This document shows, in pieces, positions 1 to 8,329 of a DNA stretch of 64,000 nt. The position numbers and the translations under genes were made by a program. The stretch spans positions 496,001 through 560,000 of the forward strand of contig JAFEDR010000010.1 in NCBI GenBank assembly GCA_018241525.1. Direction: 5' to 3'. Numbering within the stretch: the first letter of the stretch is position 1; every line of letters begins with the position of its first letter. This DNA is from Pseudomonadota bacterium (GTDB taxonomy: Bacteria > Pseudomonadota > Gammaproteobacteria > Steroidobacterales > Steroidobacteraceae). Under the pieces are notes generated by a model. That model was not told where the DNA came from, searched no databases, and saw only the letters and a program-made list of their open reading frames with translations.

Positions 1-296
1 CAACCGCGTTCCGCCATCCGCGTCAGGACCTGCGTGCGGAGCAGCCGGAAAGCTCCTGCTCCGGCACCTGCGGCTCCCGGCATGAGCAGACGCTGACGCT
101 CCCAGTGTGCGAGGTCCGTCTCGACCGGCGGGATGCGCGGCTCCGCGAGCGCCGCCGCTTCGGGAGCGCTCGCCCGGTCCGCCCGCCACGCGGTGCCGAC
201 GCGTACGGCCGCCACATCGCCGTCCGCGGCCGTGCCCATCGAGGCGAACGAGCGTTCGTTCCGGGCCTTGTCCAGCGCGCGACGGATCTGGTCCAT
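1..296 (-). CDS. XrtA-type tyrosine autokinase (CpsD/Wze-like), N-terminal part only
   Basis: Only the first 98 codons are present; the gene runs off the left edge. The ATG at 296 lies 8 bases after the stop of the chain-length gene, on the same strand. The visible part is a hydrophilic, Ala/Arg-rich leader followed by a segment of the type FRLLRTQVLTRM. That segment typically precedes the P-loop ATPase domain of exosortase-associated BY-kinases. Such kinases phosphorylate their own C-terminal tyrosine cluster and pair with a Wzz/GumC protein to control polymer length and export. The ATPase motifs themselves lie outside the window, so the call rests on this short motif and on the position behind the Wzz-like gene. 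Confidence 0.7.
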   Translation of the reverse strand, partial: MDQIRRALDKARNERSFASMGTAADGDVAAVRVGTAWRADRASAPEAAALAEPRIPPVETDLAHWERQRLLMPGAAGAGAGAFRLLRTQVLTRMAERG

Positions 297-304
297 GGCG
301 ATTC

Positions 305-2074
305 CTAGAAGCCCAACCGGCGCAGCAGCGTCAGCCAGAGAATGTCGAGCGGCCGCACGAAGAGGTGGATTCCGAGCAGCAGCGCGAGCAGCCCGGCGGC
401 GCCCGCAATCCAGCCCCGCCGTCGGCCGCGGCCGGCGCGGTCCCGATCGGCAAGGGTGCGAATCTCCGGAATGGCCGCGAGCGGTGCTACTTCCACCAGC
501 CGGCCGAGGTCGCGCGGGCCGCGCACCGACCCGTCGAGCGCGTCAGCGAGCGCGAAGGCACCGAGCGCGAGACCGACGCTCGCCAGCCAGCCCAGCAGCA
601 GCACGACCGGCCGGTTCGGGCTCACCGGCTGCTCCGGGGGCAGTGGCGGCTCGATCAGCGTGAAACGCTCACCCTTGCGCTGAGCCTCCAGGTTCTGCGC
701 GGCCTCCGCCTCGCGCTGCTTGGTGCGCACCTCCTGGTACTTGAGCTGTGCATTCTCGTATTCGCGCATCAGCGCCCGGTATTCGCGCTCGACGCCCGGT
801 GTGCGAGAGAGCCGCCTGTCAAAATCGTCGCGCCGCGACTCGAGCTCGGCGATACGCCGCTCGGTCGCCGCCCGCTCGGTCTGCACCGCGTCGAGCTGCG
901 CCTTCAGCTGGATGTAGGCTGGGTTGTCGGGGTTCGTCCGCGCCGCGCGCACGCGCTCGGCGGCCGGCATGCCTTGCGACTCTCGCTCGAGACTTTCGAC
1001 GGTGCGCGCCAGTCGCTGCACGTCCGGATGGTCGCCGGTGTACTTCTCGCGGGCCGCCGCCAGCGCGCCGCGGGTGTCCTCGAGCCGCCGCAGCACGTCA
1101 TTCGCGCTGCCGTCCGCCGTGACCTCGGCCTGCAGGCCCTGAATCTCGCGCTCGACCGTACGCAGGTCGGGGTGCTCCGGGCCGTACTTGGAGCGCAGGT
1201 CTGCCGCCTCGGCCTTCAGCGTCTTCAACCGGTCTGCCGGGCTCAGGATGCGCTGGCCGGTCTCGCTGTACATCTGCGCCGTCGGCGTGATCTGCAGCAG
1301 CTGCGCCTGCAGCAGCACACGCTGCTCGTCCAGCGAGCTCAGCCGGTTGCGTGACTCCCGCAGGTCGAGCTCGGTGCGGTCCGCGAGCTGGAAGTTCGAC
1401 TGCGCAAGGTCCGGTAGCTCGTTGACGTGAGCCTGCTTGAACGCCGCGATCTTCGCTGCCAGCTCCTGCACGTCATCGCGCAGGCGGTCCGCCTCGGCGC
1501 CAAGGAATCCGGAGGTCTGGCGGGCAGCCTCGGTGCGGATCGTCAGGTTTTCATTCAGGTAGAGGGAGGTCAGCTCGTTGGCAACCTTCAGGGCGAGGTC
1601 AGCCCCGGCACTCTCATAGGACAGCGTGAAGGCGATCGTGGCCTGCGTCGGGCGCCCGCTGCGCGGGTCCATTACGTTGGCGCTGATCAGCTTCATCTTG
1701 ATGTCGTCGCGCATCCGCTCGATCACGACCTCGCGCGGCCGCGTGCGCCGTTGCCAGGGGTAGAGCTGATACTGCTCGACGATGCGCATCAGGTTCTGGC
1801 TGGTCATCACCCGCTGGCTGATGACCTGCACGCGCTGGTCGGCATACGAGGAAATCGTCGAACGCACGAGGTCCTGCGGAATCTCCTGCTGCTCGATCAG
1901 GATCGTCGCCGAGGCTCGGTAGGTCGGCGGCCACAGCAGCGCGACCGCCACGGTGAGCGCCGCGCCCGTGAGAAGCACGATTAGCATCAGCCGCCGATGA
2001 CGACGCAGTGCGAGCAGTCGTTCGCGCAGCGAGGGACCCGCCTCGAGCCCTGGAGCGAGCGCGGCGGCGTTCAC
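305..2074 (-). CDS. GumC/Wzz-type polysaccharide chain-length determinant
   Basis: This 589-aa inner-membrane protein should set polymer length and bridge the export pore to the tyrosine kinase. A first membrane helix lies near residues 32-50 (LMLIVLLTGAALTVAVALLW), followed by a Wzz domain (PPTYRASATILIEQQEIP). A long periplasmic coiled coil covers about residues 200-490, and a conserved PxxP segment (LPPEQPVSPNRP) precedes two more C-terminal helices. No P-loop kinase is fused to it, in line with the separate kinase gene downstream. The start is GTG at 2074, whose GTGA overlaps the stop of the barrel gene; the longer open frame upstream is only a shadow of the neighbours. The length fits the XrtA-system chain-length family. 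Confidence 0.9.
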   Translation of the reverse strand: MNAAALAPGLEAGPSLRERLLALRRHRRLMLIVLLTGAALTVAVALLWPPTYRASATILIEQQEIPQDLVRSTISSYADQRVQVISQRVMTSQNLMRIVEQYQLYPWQRRTRPREVVIERMRDDIKMKLISANVMDPRSGRPTQATIAFTLSYESAGADLALKVANELTSLYLNENLTIRTEAARQTSGFLGAEADRLRDDVQELAAKIAAFKQAHVNELPDLAQSNFQLADRTELDLRESRNRLSSLDEQRVLLQAQLLQITPTAQMYSETGQRILSPADRLKTLKAEAADLRSKYGPEHPDLRTVEREIQGLQAEVTADGSANDVLRRLEDTRGALAAAREKYTGDHPDVQRLARTVESLERESQGMPAAERVRAARTNPDNPAYIQLKAQLDAVQTERAATERRIAELESRRDDFDRRLSRTPGVEREYRALMREYENAQLKYQEVRTKQREAEAAQNLEAQRKGERFTLIEPPLPPEQPVSPNRPVVLLLGWLASVGLALGAFALADALDGSVRGPRDLGRLVEVAPLAAIPEIRTLADRDRAGRGRRRGWIAGAAGLLALLLGIHLFVRPLDILWLTLLRRLGF

Positions 2075-3261
2075 GTGAGCGTCGACCGGCGGAACCGGCG
2101 CTCGATGCTGACGCTGACGCCGTAGCCGTGGCCGGCGACCAACGTCTCGAACAACGTGGGATCGACGCGAACCTGCTGGTACGAGAGCTGCGCACGTACG
2201 GTCCATTCCGGTGCCGCCTCGAATGCGGCGCCACCGCTCAGCGACTCGTAGTGGCGACGGGCGATGTCGTAGCCGTAGAAGGTACTCTTCGTGTCCGATC
2301 GCCGCGCGCCAAGATCGAGCGCCACGCGCTCGGTCAACGACCAGTGCAGCGTGCCCGAGCGCTCCAGCGATTCCGCGAGCTGGCCAAAGCCACTGGGCTG
2401 GATCGAGCGCCCGACGGAGACGGCCCAGTCGAGGCGCTCGCGCCGGTGAGCCAGCCTCGCGAGGTAGACCGTCCCGGTCGAGCGGCCGGCCGCGCCCGTG
2501 TCCTCGGTGCGCGAGCGCCCGTAGCGAAACTCGTAGCTCCACAGCTCCGTCAGCGAGCCGACCACCCCGAGCTGCGTCGAGTAGCTGTATTCGCGTGGCA
2601 GGCTCGTCGAGACGTCGTAGCGGCTCGCCTGCGTGAGCCACTCGATCTGCGTACGGCTCGTCAAGCGACCGCGCACCTCGGCGGAGGCCGTGGCGTACTT
2701 GTAGCTGTAGAGGCCGTTCTCGAGAGCGCGCGGCTCGTCGGCGAAGCGCAGCGACTGCCAGCTGCCCTCCAGCCGGCTCTGGATCCGCTCGGTCGCGGCA
2801 TAGGACCAGCCCAGATCCGCATCCACCAGCGCCTGGCGCAGATCGCTGCGAATCAGCGTCCCGGCGGCCGGCTCGCGGATGGCGGTCGAGTCGTCCCCCC
2901 ATCGCGCGGTAGCCGCAAGGTCCGAGCGCTCGCCCGGTGCGTCGCCGCGCACACTCACGTAGTAGCCACTCGCACCGATCGCCGAGTCGCCGCCGGCATG
3001 CGCGAGCCGTGCGCTCGGCTTGATCTCGAGGTGCCGCGCGCCATCGTCCCAGGCGATCGGCATCGACGCATTCGCGACCAGTGCCGAGCCGGCCCGCGCC
3101 TCGTCCGGACGCAACAGTGGATTGGTGTCGTACTCCGTCGACGCCGCGACCGTCGGCTCCACCGACCAGGCGCCGGCGACCGCCGCGGCCGACCACGCCG
3201 CCGCCGTGGCCGCGAGCAGCGCACCGCCGGTGCCGGCACTCGGGAAGCGGTCGCCGGTCAC
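2071..3261 (-). CDS. Exosortase/EPS-associated outer-membrane beta-barrel protein (TIGR03016-like)
   Basis: A 396-aa protein with an N-terminal hydrophobic signal (residues about 10-30) and then alternating polar/aromatic strands ending in RRF-type segments, as expected of an outer-membrane barrel of about 16 strands. The N-terminal stretch with STEYDTNPLL resembles the PEP-CTERM-system-associated outer-membrane family often found in XrtA polysaccharide clusters. It sits between the Wza-like exporter and the Wzz-like gene, joined to each by a 4-base GTGA overlap, so the three products are almost certainly translationally coupled. A role in moving or anchoring the polysaccharide at the outer membrane is inferred. 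The start is GTG at 3261. The barrel assignment is firm, the exact family less so. Confidence 0.75.
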   Translation of the reverse strand: MTGDRFPSAGTGGALLAATAAAWSAAAVAGAWSVEPTVAASTEYDTNPLLRPDEARAGSALVANASMPIAWDDGARHLEIKPSARLAHAGGDSAIGASGYYVSVRGDAPGERSDLAATARWGDDSTAIREPAAGTLIRSDLRQALVDADLGWSYAATERIQSRLEGSWQSLRFADEPRALENGLYSYKYATASAEVRGRLTSRTQIEWLTQASRYDVSTSLPREYSYSTQLGVVGSLTELWSYEFRYGRSRTEDTGAAGRSTGTVYLARLAHRRERLDWAVSVGRSIQPSGFGQLAESLERSGTLHWSLTERVALDLGARRSDTKSTFYGYDIARRHYESLSGGAAFEAAPEWTVRAQLSYQQVRVDPTLFETLVAGHGYGVSVSIERRFRRSTLT

Positions 3262-3821
3262 GGCACGACGACCGTGTCGCCACCGCGCAGCACGATATTC
3301 TGCTCGAGCCGCTTGCCGCGCTCGACGTCGCCGTAGCGGAATTCGTACGACACCTGCGCGCCTCGCTCGCGGCGCAGGACGCGGATGGCATTCACGTCCG
3401 CGAAGGGCGTCGTTCCGCCGGCGAGGCTTAGCGCCTGCATGACGTCGGTCGGCCGGACGATCATGTAGTCGCCGGGCCGATTGACCTTGCCGATCACGTA
3501 GACACGGTTGCCGGCGACAGTCTTGACGCCGACGGTGACCGCTACGTCCGGAATGAAGTGCCGCAACCGGCTTTCGAGCTCGCCGCGCAGGTCCTCCACC
3601 GTGCGCTCGGCGGCGGTGACATCGCCCGCCAGCGGAAAGGTGATCCCGCCGTCCGGCCTGACGAGCACCTCCTGCTGGAGCTCCTTCTCCTTCCAGACAT
3701 CGACGGTCAGGATATCCCCGGGCTGCAGCCGGTAGCCGGACGGCGCGGGGCTCGCGTCCGCGAGAGCCGCCAGCGACAGCAGCAGCGTCGCGGCCGCGAC
3801 GCAAGGGCGCAATCCCCGCAT
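3258..3821 (-). CDS. Wza-like polysaccharide export protein (Poly_export + SLBB)
   Basis: A 187-aa periplasmic/outer-membrane export protein. A signal peptide (MRGLRPCVAAATLLLSLAALA) is followed by a Poly_export domain with the characteristic YRLQPGDILTVDVWKE start, and by one SLBB-like domain containing VYVIGKVNRPGDY. It is the short version seen in exosortase-linked clusters and lacks the C-terminal outer-membrane helix of full Wza. ATG 3821 was chosen because GGTGAG lies 7 bases upstream; a GTG at 3833 is also open. It is the first gene of the overlapping exporter, barrel, chain-length and kinase series. Confidence 0.9.
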   Translation of the reverse strand: MRGLRPCVAAATLLLSLAALADASPAPSGYRLQPGDILTVDVWKEKELQQEVLVRPDGGITFPLAGDVTAAERTVEDLRGELESRLRHFIPDVAVTVGVKTVAGNRVYVIGKVNRPGDYMIVRPTDVMQALSLAGGTTPFADVNAIRVLRRERGAQVSYEFRYGDVERGKRLEQNIVLRGGDTVVVP

Positions 3822-3928
3822 GTTCGTTCTCACCCGTCCCTAAGACGCAGTCGGCCCCGTGCACGGGCGTACCCGGGGCCGACCAGCGCGCGTTTTGCCG
3901 AGGCGAACCTCAGGCTAGTGCGTTTGTC

Positions 3929-4429
3929 TTACAAGTTGATGGCAACCGGCCGCATCGGGTCCCGCCGGCGGCGCGCCACGATGGCGAGCGCCCCGAGGCC
4001 AGAGCCCAGCAGCACCAGCGCGTCCGGCAGCGGAACCGGCTGGAAGCCGATCTGCACGCCGTAGCTGCCATAGCCGAACGACAGCCCGGGCAGCGGCGTT
4101 GCCTGCCCGAAGGTCACGGCGTAGACGAGCTCCGCGCTGCTGATCGCGATGCTGAAGGACCCGGCGCCGCTGCCCTGCCCCAGGATGGTTCCGTCGGCGG
4201 TTGTGATCAGGTATCGCAGGTCCTGCAGCGAGGCCGGCCAGTGAAGGTCGGTCAGCGACAGCGTCAGCGTGCCGGGACCGCTGAGGTGCAGGTTGTTCAC
4301 CGCCACCGCGCCCGCGGTTGTGACGGAGTAGCTCGCATCGACGAGCACGCTGCTGGCCGCCGCCGGTGACACTGCACCAAGCAGCGCCGCCAACACCAGG
4401 ATTCCGTGAGCGATCCATGCCTTGCGCAT
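3929..4429 (-). CDS. VPLPA-CTERM-type sorted protein (VPLPD variant)
   Basis: A 166-aa secreted protein with signal peptide MRKAWIAHGILVLAALLGAVSPAAA, a small beta-rich Gly/Ser/Thr domain, and a C-terminal tripartite tail: VPLPD, a hydrophobic helix (about residues 137-153) and a basic cluster RRRR followed by about ten residues. This is the architecture of exosortase/archaeosortase substrates (PEP-CTERM superfamily, VPLPA-CTERM branch). It differs in having D where A is usual and a longer tail after the Arg cluster. AGGGAGG lies 7 bases before ATG 4429, so that start is preferred over the upstream in-frame ATG at 4450. It lies directly upstream of the EPS export genes, as sorting substrates often do. 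The folded domain is not recognised. Confidence 0.75.
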   Translation of the reverse strand: MRKAWIAHGILVLAALLGAVSPAAASSVLVDASYSVTTAGAVAVNNLHLSGPGTLTLSLTDLHWPASLQDLRYLITTADGTILGQGSGAGSFSIAISSAELVYAVTFGQATPLPGLSFGYGSYGVQIGFQPVPLPDALVLLGSGLGALAIVARRRRDPMRPVAINL

Positions 4430-4454
4430 CGACTGACCTCCCTGATTCATTGCC

Positions 4455-5006
4455 TCAGCCCGCCGTCAGCGCCACGAGCGAGCCGCCGGCCGCCGGCGCC
4501 TCGCCCGGCAGCGATTCGCCGCGGCGACGTTCGCTGCGCACGTAGACGTACTTGTCATAGAGGTGCTTGCGCAGCGCCTCGAGCGAGTCGGTCGGGTCGG
4601 TGGCGACGCCGGGCACGGATGCCTGGCGCAGACCGAGTAGCGCGTACGGCTGCTGCAGGCTCGCGAGGGCGAGCAGCGCGATGTCGTCGTGCGCCACGGC
4701 CTGGGCCGCCGGGACGCCCTCGTTGATGATCGCGGCCAGGCGCGCGGCATCGAGCTCGAAGTGCCGGATCAGCTCGCTGCCGGTCTCGACGAACATCGGC
4801 ACGAGGCTCGGCCCGCGCAGCTGCGGGTCGCACAGCGGCGCGATTCGATTCAGCATCCACTTCAGCGCGAACCGGATCACGTCCGAATCGCGCACGCCGA
4901 GCCGGTCCGCGAGCTGCTTGACCTTGCGGATGTCGGAACTGCCGAGACGGATGGATACCGCCTGCTTGCGGCTCTCTTTCACTGGTTTCCCCTTCGCTCC
5001 TGGCAC
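4455..5006 (-). CDS. Ribbon-helix-helix DNA-binding protein with unknown C-terminal domain
   Basis: A 183-aa protein. Residues about 13-55 read as a MetJ/Arc ribbon-helix-helix: a short beta strand (KQAVSIRLG), helix A (SDIRKVKQLADRLG) and helix B (RDSDVIRFALKWMLNRI). The remaining 125 residues are mostly helical and not recognised. It probably binds operator DNA as a dimer and may regulate the VPLPA-CTERM gene 25 bases downstream and perhaps the EPS operon. The start is GTG 5006, with a G-rich stretch 6 bases upstream; GTG 4982 (preceded by AAGGGG) is equally possible. The regulatory target is inferred from position only. Confidence 0.65.
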   Translation of the reverse strand: MPGAKGKPVKESRKQAVSIRLGSSDIRKVKQLADRLGVRDSDVIRFALKWMLNRIAPLCDPQLRGPSLVPMFVETGSELIRHFELDAARLAAIINEGVPAAQAVAHDDIALLALASLQQPYALLGLRQASVPGVATDPTDSLEALRKHLYDKYVYVRSERRRGESLPGEAPAAGGSLVALTAG

Positions 5007-5343
5007 GGCGCGCCCCCCTTTCGTGTGCCCACGGTAGGGGGCTCGTGTTGCGGTCAGGTAGCAACCAGATGACGATGCCGCACCTTATGTCGCGCGACGG
5101 ACACCCGACCGCACGGACGCGTGTCCGACCGGGCCTCGACGCGTGAACGACTTAGCGCGCTTTCCAGGGATGCGTCTGAGGTACGGGAGGGCGCGGCCCC
5201 GCCTCCGCGGCGACGACGGGCGACCCCAAAAGGGCAAACGCGGTGGTCATGACGAGACCGCGTCGATGCGCGGCAAGCGTCGAGCCGCCGGAGGCGGCAG
5301 GTCGGGAAGGCGCCGCCGATCGGCGCCCGGCAGCAGCAGTCGC
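5007..5343. other. Intergenic region between adhesin operon end and RHH regulator
   Basis: No gene is seen. It holds a 10-bp palindrome (GTCGCGCGAC, 5089-5098) touching a 7-bp inverted repeat (CGGACAC at 5098-5104, GTGTCCG at 5121-5127, 16-base spacer). These could be a hairpin or an operator for the RHH protein, whose gene begins about 90 bases away. A GC hairpin near 5309-5327 is listed separately as the likely end of the adhesin operon. Confidence 0.4.
5309..5327 (-). terminator. Candidate terminator hairpin of the adhesin operon
   Basis: GGCGCCG (5309-5315) and CGGCGCC (5321-5327) pair around a 5-base loop, 16 bases after the stop of the coiled-coil gene. On the minus strand it is followed by TTCCC, not a strong U-tract, so it may be a weak or Rho-assisted terminator. 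Confidence 0.4.
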
Positions 5344-6006
5344 CTAGGGCTTCGGGGCCAGCGGCGTGGCGGCGGCCGGCGGCGTGCGCAACTTCACGGC
5401 ATCGGTGCGGGCACGGTACTCGTCAATGGCATTCTCGAGCTCGATTCGCTTCAGGCGAGTCAGCGGCTCGACCTTGCTGAGGCGGCTCCAGAAGCCCTCC
5501 TGCTCCCAGCGCTTCAGGATTTCGTTGTTGAGGTCGAACAGCGCAACGTTGTTGGCGGCGCACTGGTCGAGCGAGCGGTTGGCCGCGCCCAGATCGCGGC
5601 CGAGCGAGGCCTTCTCGCCCTCGACCCCCTCGAGCACGCCGATCGTCTCCTTGTACTTCGCCAGCAGCGCGTCGAGCCGCTTGCGAAGTTCCGCGGCGCC
5701 CTGCTCGGCCGCGGCGCGATCCGCATTGGCCTTCTCGAGCTCCTTGGCGCCGGCGCCGCTGCGCCCACGCAGCGCATCGCGCTCCTTGCGCGCCGTGGCG
5801 AGCTCCGCCTTGGCGTCCTGCAGCTCCTGCTTGAGCCGCGCGCTCTCCGCGAGCAACGTGGTCCGCTCCGCGCTCAACTGCTGGTACTGCTGCATGATCT
5901 GCGAGTTGGCGCCGCCGGCGCCGCCGCGACTCGTCTGCGCGGGCGCCGGCTCCACGGCGGCGACGGCTGCCAGCGTCACGATGGCCAGGCGGACTGCAGC
6001 GTGCAT
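5344..6006 (-). CDS. Secreted coiled-coil protein of the adhesin/Ton operon
   Basis: A 220-aa protein with a signal peptide (MHAAVRLAIVTLAAVAAVEPAPA). From about residue 40 to 130 it is a heptad-rich coiled coil with many Glu/Lys/Ala residues (for example LKQELQDAKAELATARKERD). It ends in a helical segment and an Ala/Pro-rich tail. It is the last gene of the operon, starting 8 bases after the porin stop. A periplasmic tether or spacer linked to the Ton-like motor or porin is a reasonable guess, but no catalytic domain is visible and the function is unknown. ATG 6006 was chosen because the signal peptide begins there; the longer open frame upstream is a shadow of the porin gene. Confidence 0.75.
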   Translation of the reverse strand: MHAAVRLAIVTLAAVAAVEPAPAQTSRGGAGGANSQIMQQYQQLSAERTTLLAESARLKQELQDAKAELATARKERDALRGRSGAGAKELEKANADRAAAEQGAAELRKRLDALLAKYKETIGVLEGVEGEKASLGRDLGAANRSLDQCAANNVALFDLNNEILKRWEQEGFWSRLSKVEPLTRLKRIELENAIDEYRARTDAVKLRTPPAAATPLAPKP

Positions 6007-6014
6007 GGGCGGCC

Positions 6015-7628
6015 TCAGAAGCGGGTGCTGAAATCGAGCTGAATGATGTCGTAGCCGTAGCGCGTGCCGTCGATCTCGTTGGCACTCAGGTACCGCAGCC
6101 GCGCCCAGACATCGGCTGCGAGTCCCAGCTCGGTCCAGACGTAGTAGCCCTTGGTGTTCGTACCGCCGCCGTTGAAGTCGGCGTCGGTCCACGCATCGAG
6201 CACTGCGTCGCTCTGCACGTAGCGGTAGCCGAGCGCCGCCCGCCACTGTCCGCCACGGGAGATGCGCGGGTCGCCGAAGGAGAACTCACCGACATAGCCG
6301 CGGTTGCGCACCGGCAGGCTTTCGCCGGTCCGCTGCAGCAGGTCGGCGGCCGTGTCGCCCAGGTTCTTGACGGCTTCGGCGGCAAAGGCTGCCGAGTAGC
6401 GTCCGAGGGGGACCTCGTAGCGCGTCGCGAGATCGAGGATCCGGAACCGGGCCGCCAGCGCGAACAGGTTGACCGTCGGATCGGTCGTGCTGCTCGAGAT
6501 GTCGAACATCGTGTTGCCGTGACGGACGAACTGCGGTGCGGTGTAGTTCGTGAGCGTGAGGTCCGGTGCGTTCTTGATGCCGCTGACGTGGGCGAAATCG
6601 TAGTAGCCGACGGCGAAGCGCCAGCGGTGCTCGTTGCCGAAATCGGCGAGCGTCCCGAGCTGGGCCCCGAGCAGCCACTTGCTGTCGGGACCGCGGATGG
6701 CGACATCCTGTACGGGCAGGCCGGCCAGCGTCAGGAAGACGTGCGAGCGTTCGGCGCCGCTGCCACCGAGCGCCAGCCGACCGGTGAAGGAAGCGCCCTC
6801 GAGCGTCAGGTCGCGTGCGTAGACGAGCTCGGTCGGCGCGAACCAGGGGTTCGGTATCCGGCCGGCCACGGTTGTCAGATAACGGAACTCCCCGGCGATG
6901 CGCGGCTCCCAGCGCAGGTACGCCTGGTCGACGCCGACCGTGTAGCGCGACGCGGTGGTGCCGAGCGTCTGGCTGGCCGATCCCGGATCCACCAGCGAGC
7001 CGCTCGCGAGCCGGATGCCGGCCGTGACGTCCGGGCTGAGGCGGGCCTCGACGCCGAGCCGGGCACGCAGCCGCATCCGGTCGCGGTCCTCGGTGACGTT
7101 CAGGAAGGCGTTGTAGAGGCCGAGCTTGCCGACGCCACCGGCCTGGTTGACTGCCTGGTAGTCGAGCTGCACGCCGGCGACGTTGTCACGGGCGTAGAGG
7201 TCCGCCTGCCCGCGCACGGTGACATCGCCGTACACCCGCACCCGCGCCAGCCACTCGGGCATCGCCGCGGGCACCCCCCAGCCTTCCGACCGCGCCCGCC
7301 GTACCACGTCCTCGACCGCCTGGCTCTCCACCTTGGCCGCGACCTCCTTCGAGATCTGGTCGCGGACGATCTCCGGCACGTACGGCACCCGCACCGCGCC
7401 GGGCTCGACCGCCGAATCGCTCGCCGCCTTGTCCTGCGCCGCCTTGACGAGCTGCTGTGCCTTCTCGCGCGTCAGCAGGCCCTGGTCCACCAGCGCCTGC
7501 AGCAGGTTGACGACCGTGTTCCGCAGCGTCTCGATCGACTCGGCATCGCCCGAAGCGGACGCCGGCGCCGGTACGGCGGCCAGAAGGGCAGCGGCCACGC
7601 CGGCCGCAACGAACCTCGACACTGTCAT
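6015..7628 (-). CDS. Putative outer-membrane porin with N-terminal coiled coil
   Basis: A 537-aa protein. A signal peptide (MTVSRFVAAGVAAALLAAVP) is followed by a short helical segment (about residues 30-65) of the type found in putative porins that trimerise or bind peptidoglycan. A long barrel with repeated aromatic-polar strands follows and ends in a C-terminal Phe (QLDFSTRF), the outer-membrane insertion signature. It resembles the 'putative porin' family. AGGGAG lies 8 bases upstream of ATG 7628. It is placed between the TonB-like gene and the coiled-coil gene, so it may be the outer-membrane partner of this Ton complex, although it lacks a recognisable plug or TonB box. The substrate is unknown. 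Confidence 0.8.
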   Translation of the reverse strand: MTVSRFVAAGVAAALLAAVPAPASASGDAESIETLRNTVVNLLQALVDQGLLTREKAQQLVKAAQDKAASDSAVEPGAVRVPYVPEIVRDQISKEVAAKVESQAVEDVVRRARSEGWGVPAAMPEWLARVRVYGDVTVRGQADLYARDNVAGVQLDYQAVNQAGGVGKLGLYNAFLNVTEDRDRMRLRARLGVEARLSPDVTAGIRLASGSLVDPGSASQTLGTTASRYTVGVDQAYLRWEPRIAGEFRYLTTVAGRIPNPWFAPTELVYARDLTLEGASFTGRLALGGSGAERSHVFLTLAGLPVQDVAIRGPDSKWLLGAQLGTLADFGNEHRWRFAVGYYDFAHVSGIKNAPDLTLTNYTAPQFVRHGNTMFDISSSTTDPTVNLFALAARFRILDLATRYEVPLGRYSAAFAAEAVKNLGDTAADLLQRTGESLPVRNRGYVGEFSFGDPRISRGGQWRAALGYRYVQSDAVLDAWTDADFNGGGTNTKGYYVWTELGLAADVWARLRYLSANEIDGTRYGYDIIQLDFSTRF

Positions 7629-7673
7629 TTTCTCAACTCCCTGCTCGCGCGGCACCGGCTGGCGCCGCCGCGG

Positions 7674-8321
7674 TCAACCCGTGCGAGACACGATGCGGAT
7701 GGTCACCGGCTCGGGCATCTCGAGCGGCGGTGATTCGGCGAGCGCGCCGATCGAGGCCACGGCGCTGCGGATGATCGCGTCGAGATCGCCACTGCCCGTG
7801 CCCGAGATGACGTGTACGTCGCGGATCCGGCCGTCGCTCTCGATCCAGATGCGCAGCGACACGACGTACTTGCGCGACCGCAGTCGCGATTCGCCGGCGA
7901 GCTTCTCAGCGACGCGGTCCTTGAGCCGGGCGGTATACCAGCCGAAAACGGCGCCGCCGGAGCCAACGAGATCGTGCCCGCCCTTGCGCGCCGCAAGCCC
8001 GAAGCCGTCACCACCGGCCGCGCCCTCGGCGTCGAGCCCCAGTTGCTCGGCCGGCGCGGCGGCGTCGCTCGGCGATGGCTCCGGCTCGTTCTGGGGCAGC
8101 TGCTCGTGCGGCTGGTCCGGCGGCGGCGGCGGCGGCGGCTGGTCGACCGGCGGCGGCGGCGGCGGCCGTATCATCGTGATCGTCTGCACCTGGCGAGCCG
8201 GCTTCGCGTCCTTGCCGGTCACCATCTGGCGGACGAACCACGCGAAGCCCAGCGCCGCCAGGACGCCGGCGACGCCAAGCAGCCAGCGGACGCGCGGCGG
8301 AAGTGGCGGCGGACCGTCCAC
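7674..8321 (-). CDS. TonB-like energy transducer
   Basis: A 215-aa protein with one N-terminal membrane helix (about residues 13-30), a proline-rich spanner with runs of 6-7 prolines (about 52-75), an acidic Gln/Glu/Pro segment, and a C-terminal domain of about 90 residues beginning near VFGWYTARLKDRV that matches the TonB C-terminal fold. It would carry proton-motive energy from the ExbB-ExbD pair across the periplasm to an outer-membrane partner. It lies 8 bases downstream of exbD in the adhesin operon. The two proline runs are encoded by near-pure GGC repeats (read on the plus strand) at about 8118-8140 and 8148-8166, which could change length in frame. Confidence 0.85.
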   Translation of the reverse strand: MDGPPPLPPRVRWLLGVAGVLAALGFAWFVRQMVTGKDAKPARQVQTITMIRPPPPPPVDQPPPPPPPDQPHEQLPQNEPEPSPSDAAAPAEQLGLDAEGAAGGDGFGLAARKGGHDLVGSGGAVFGWYTARLKDRVAEKLAGESRLRSRKYVVSLRIWIESDGRIRDVHVISGTGSGDLDAIIRSAVASIGALAESPPLEMPEPVTIRIVSRTG

Positions 8322-8329
8322 CCGGCTGC

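Noticed and set aside
305..3391. Single 1028-codon protein covering chain-length and barrel genes
   Set aside because: Only the part after 2074 matches GumC/Wzz; the first part is out-of-frame translation of the barrel and exporter genes, which have their own overlapping frames.
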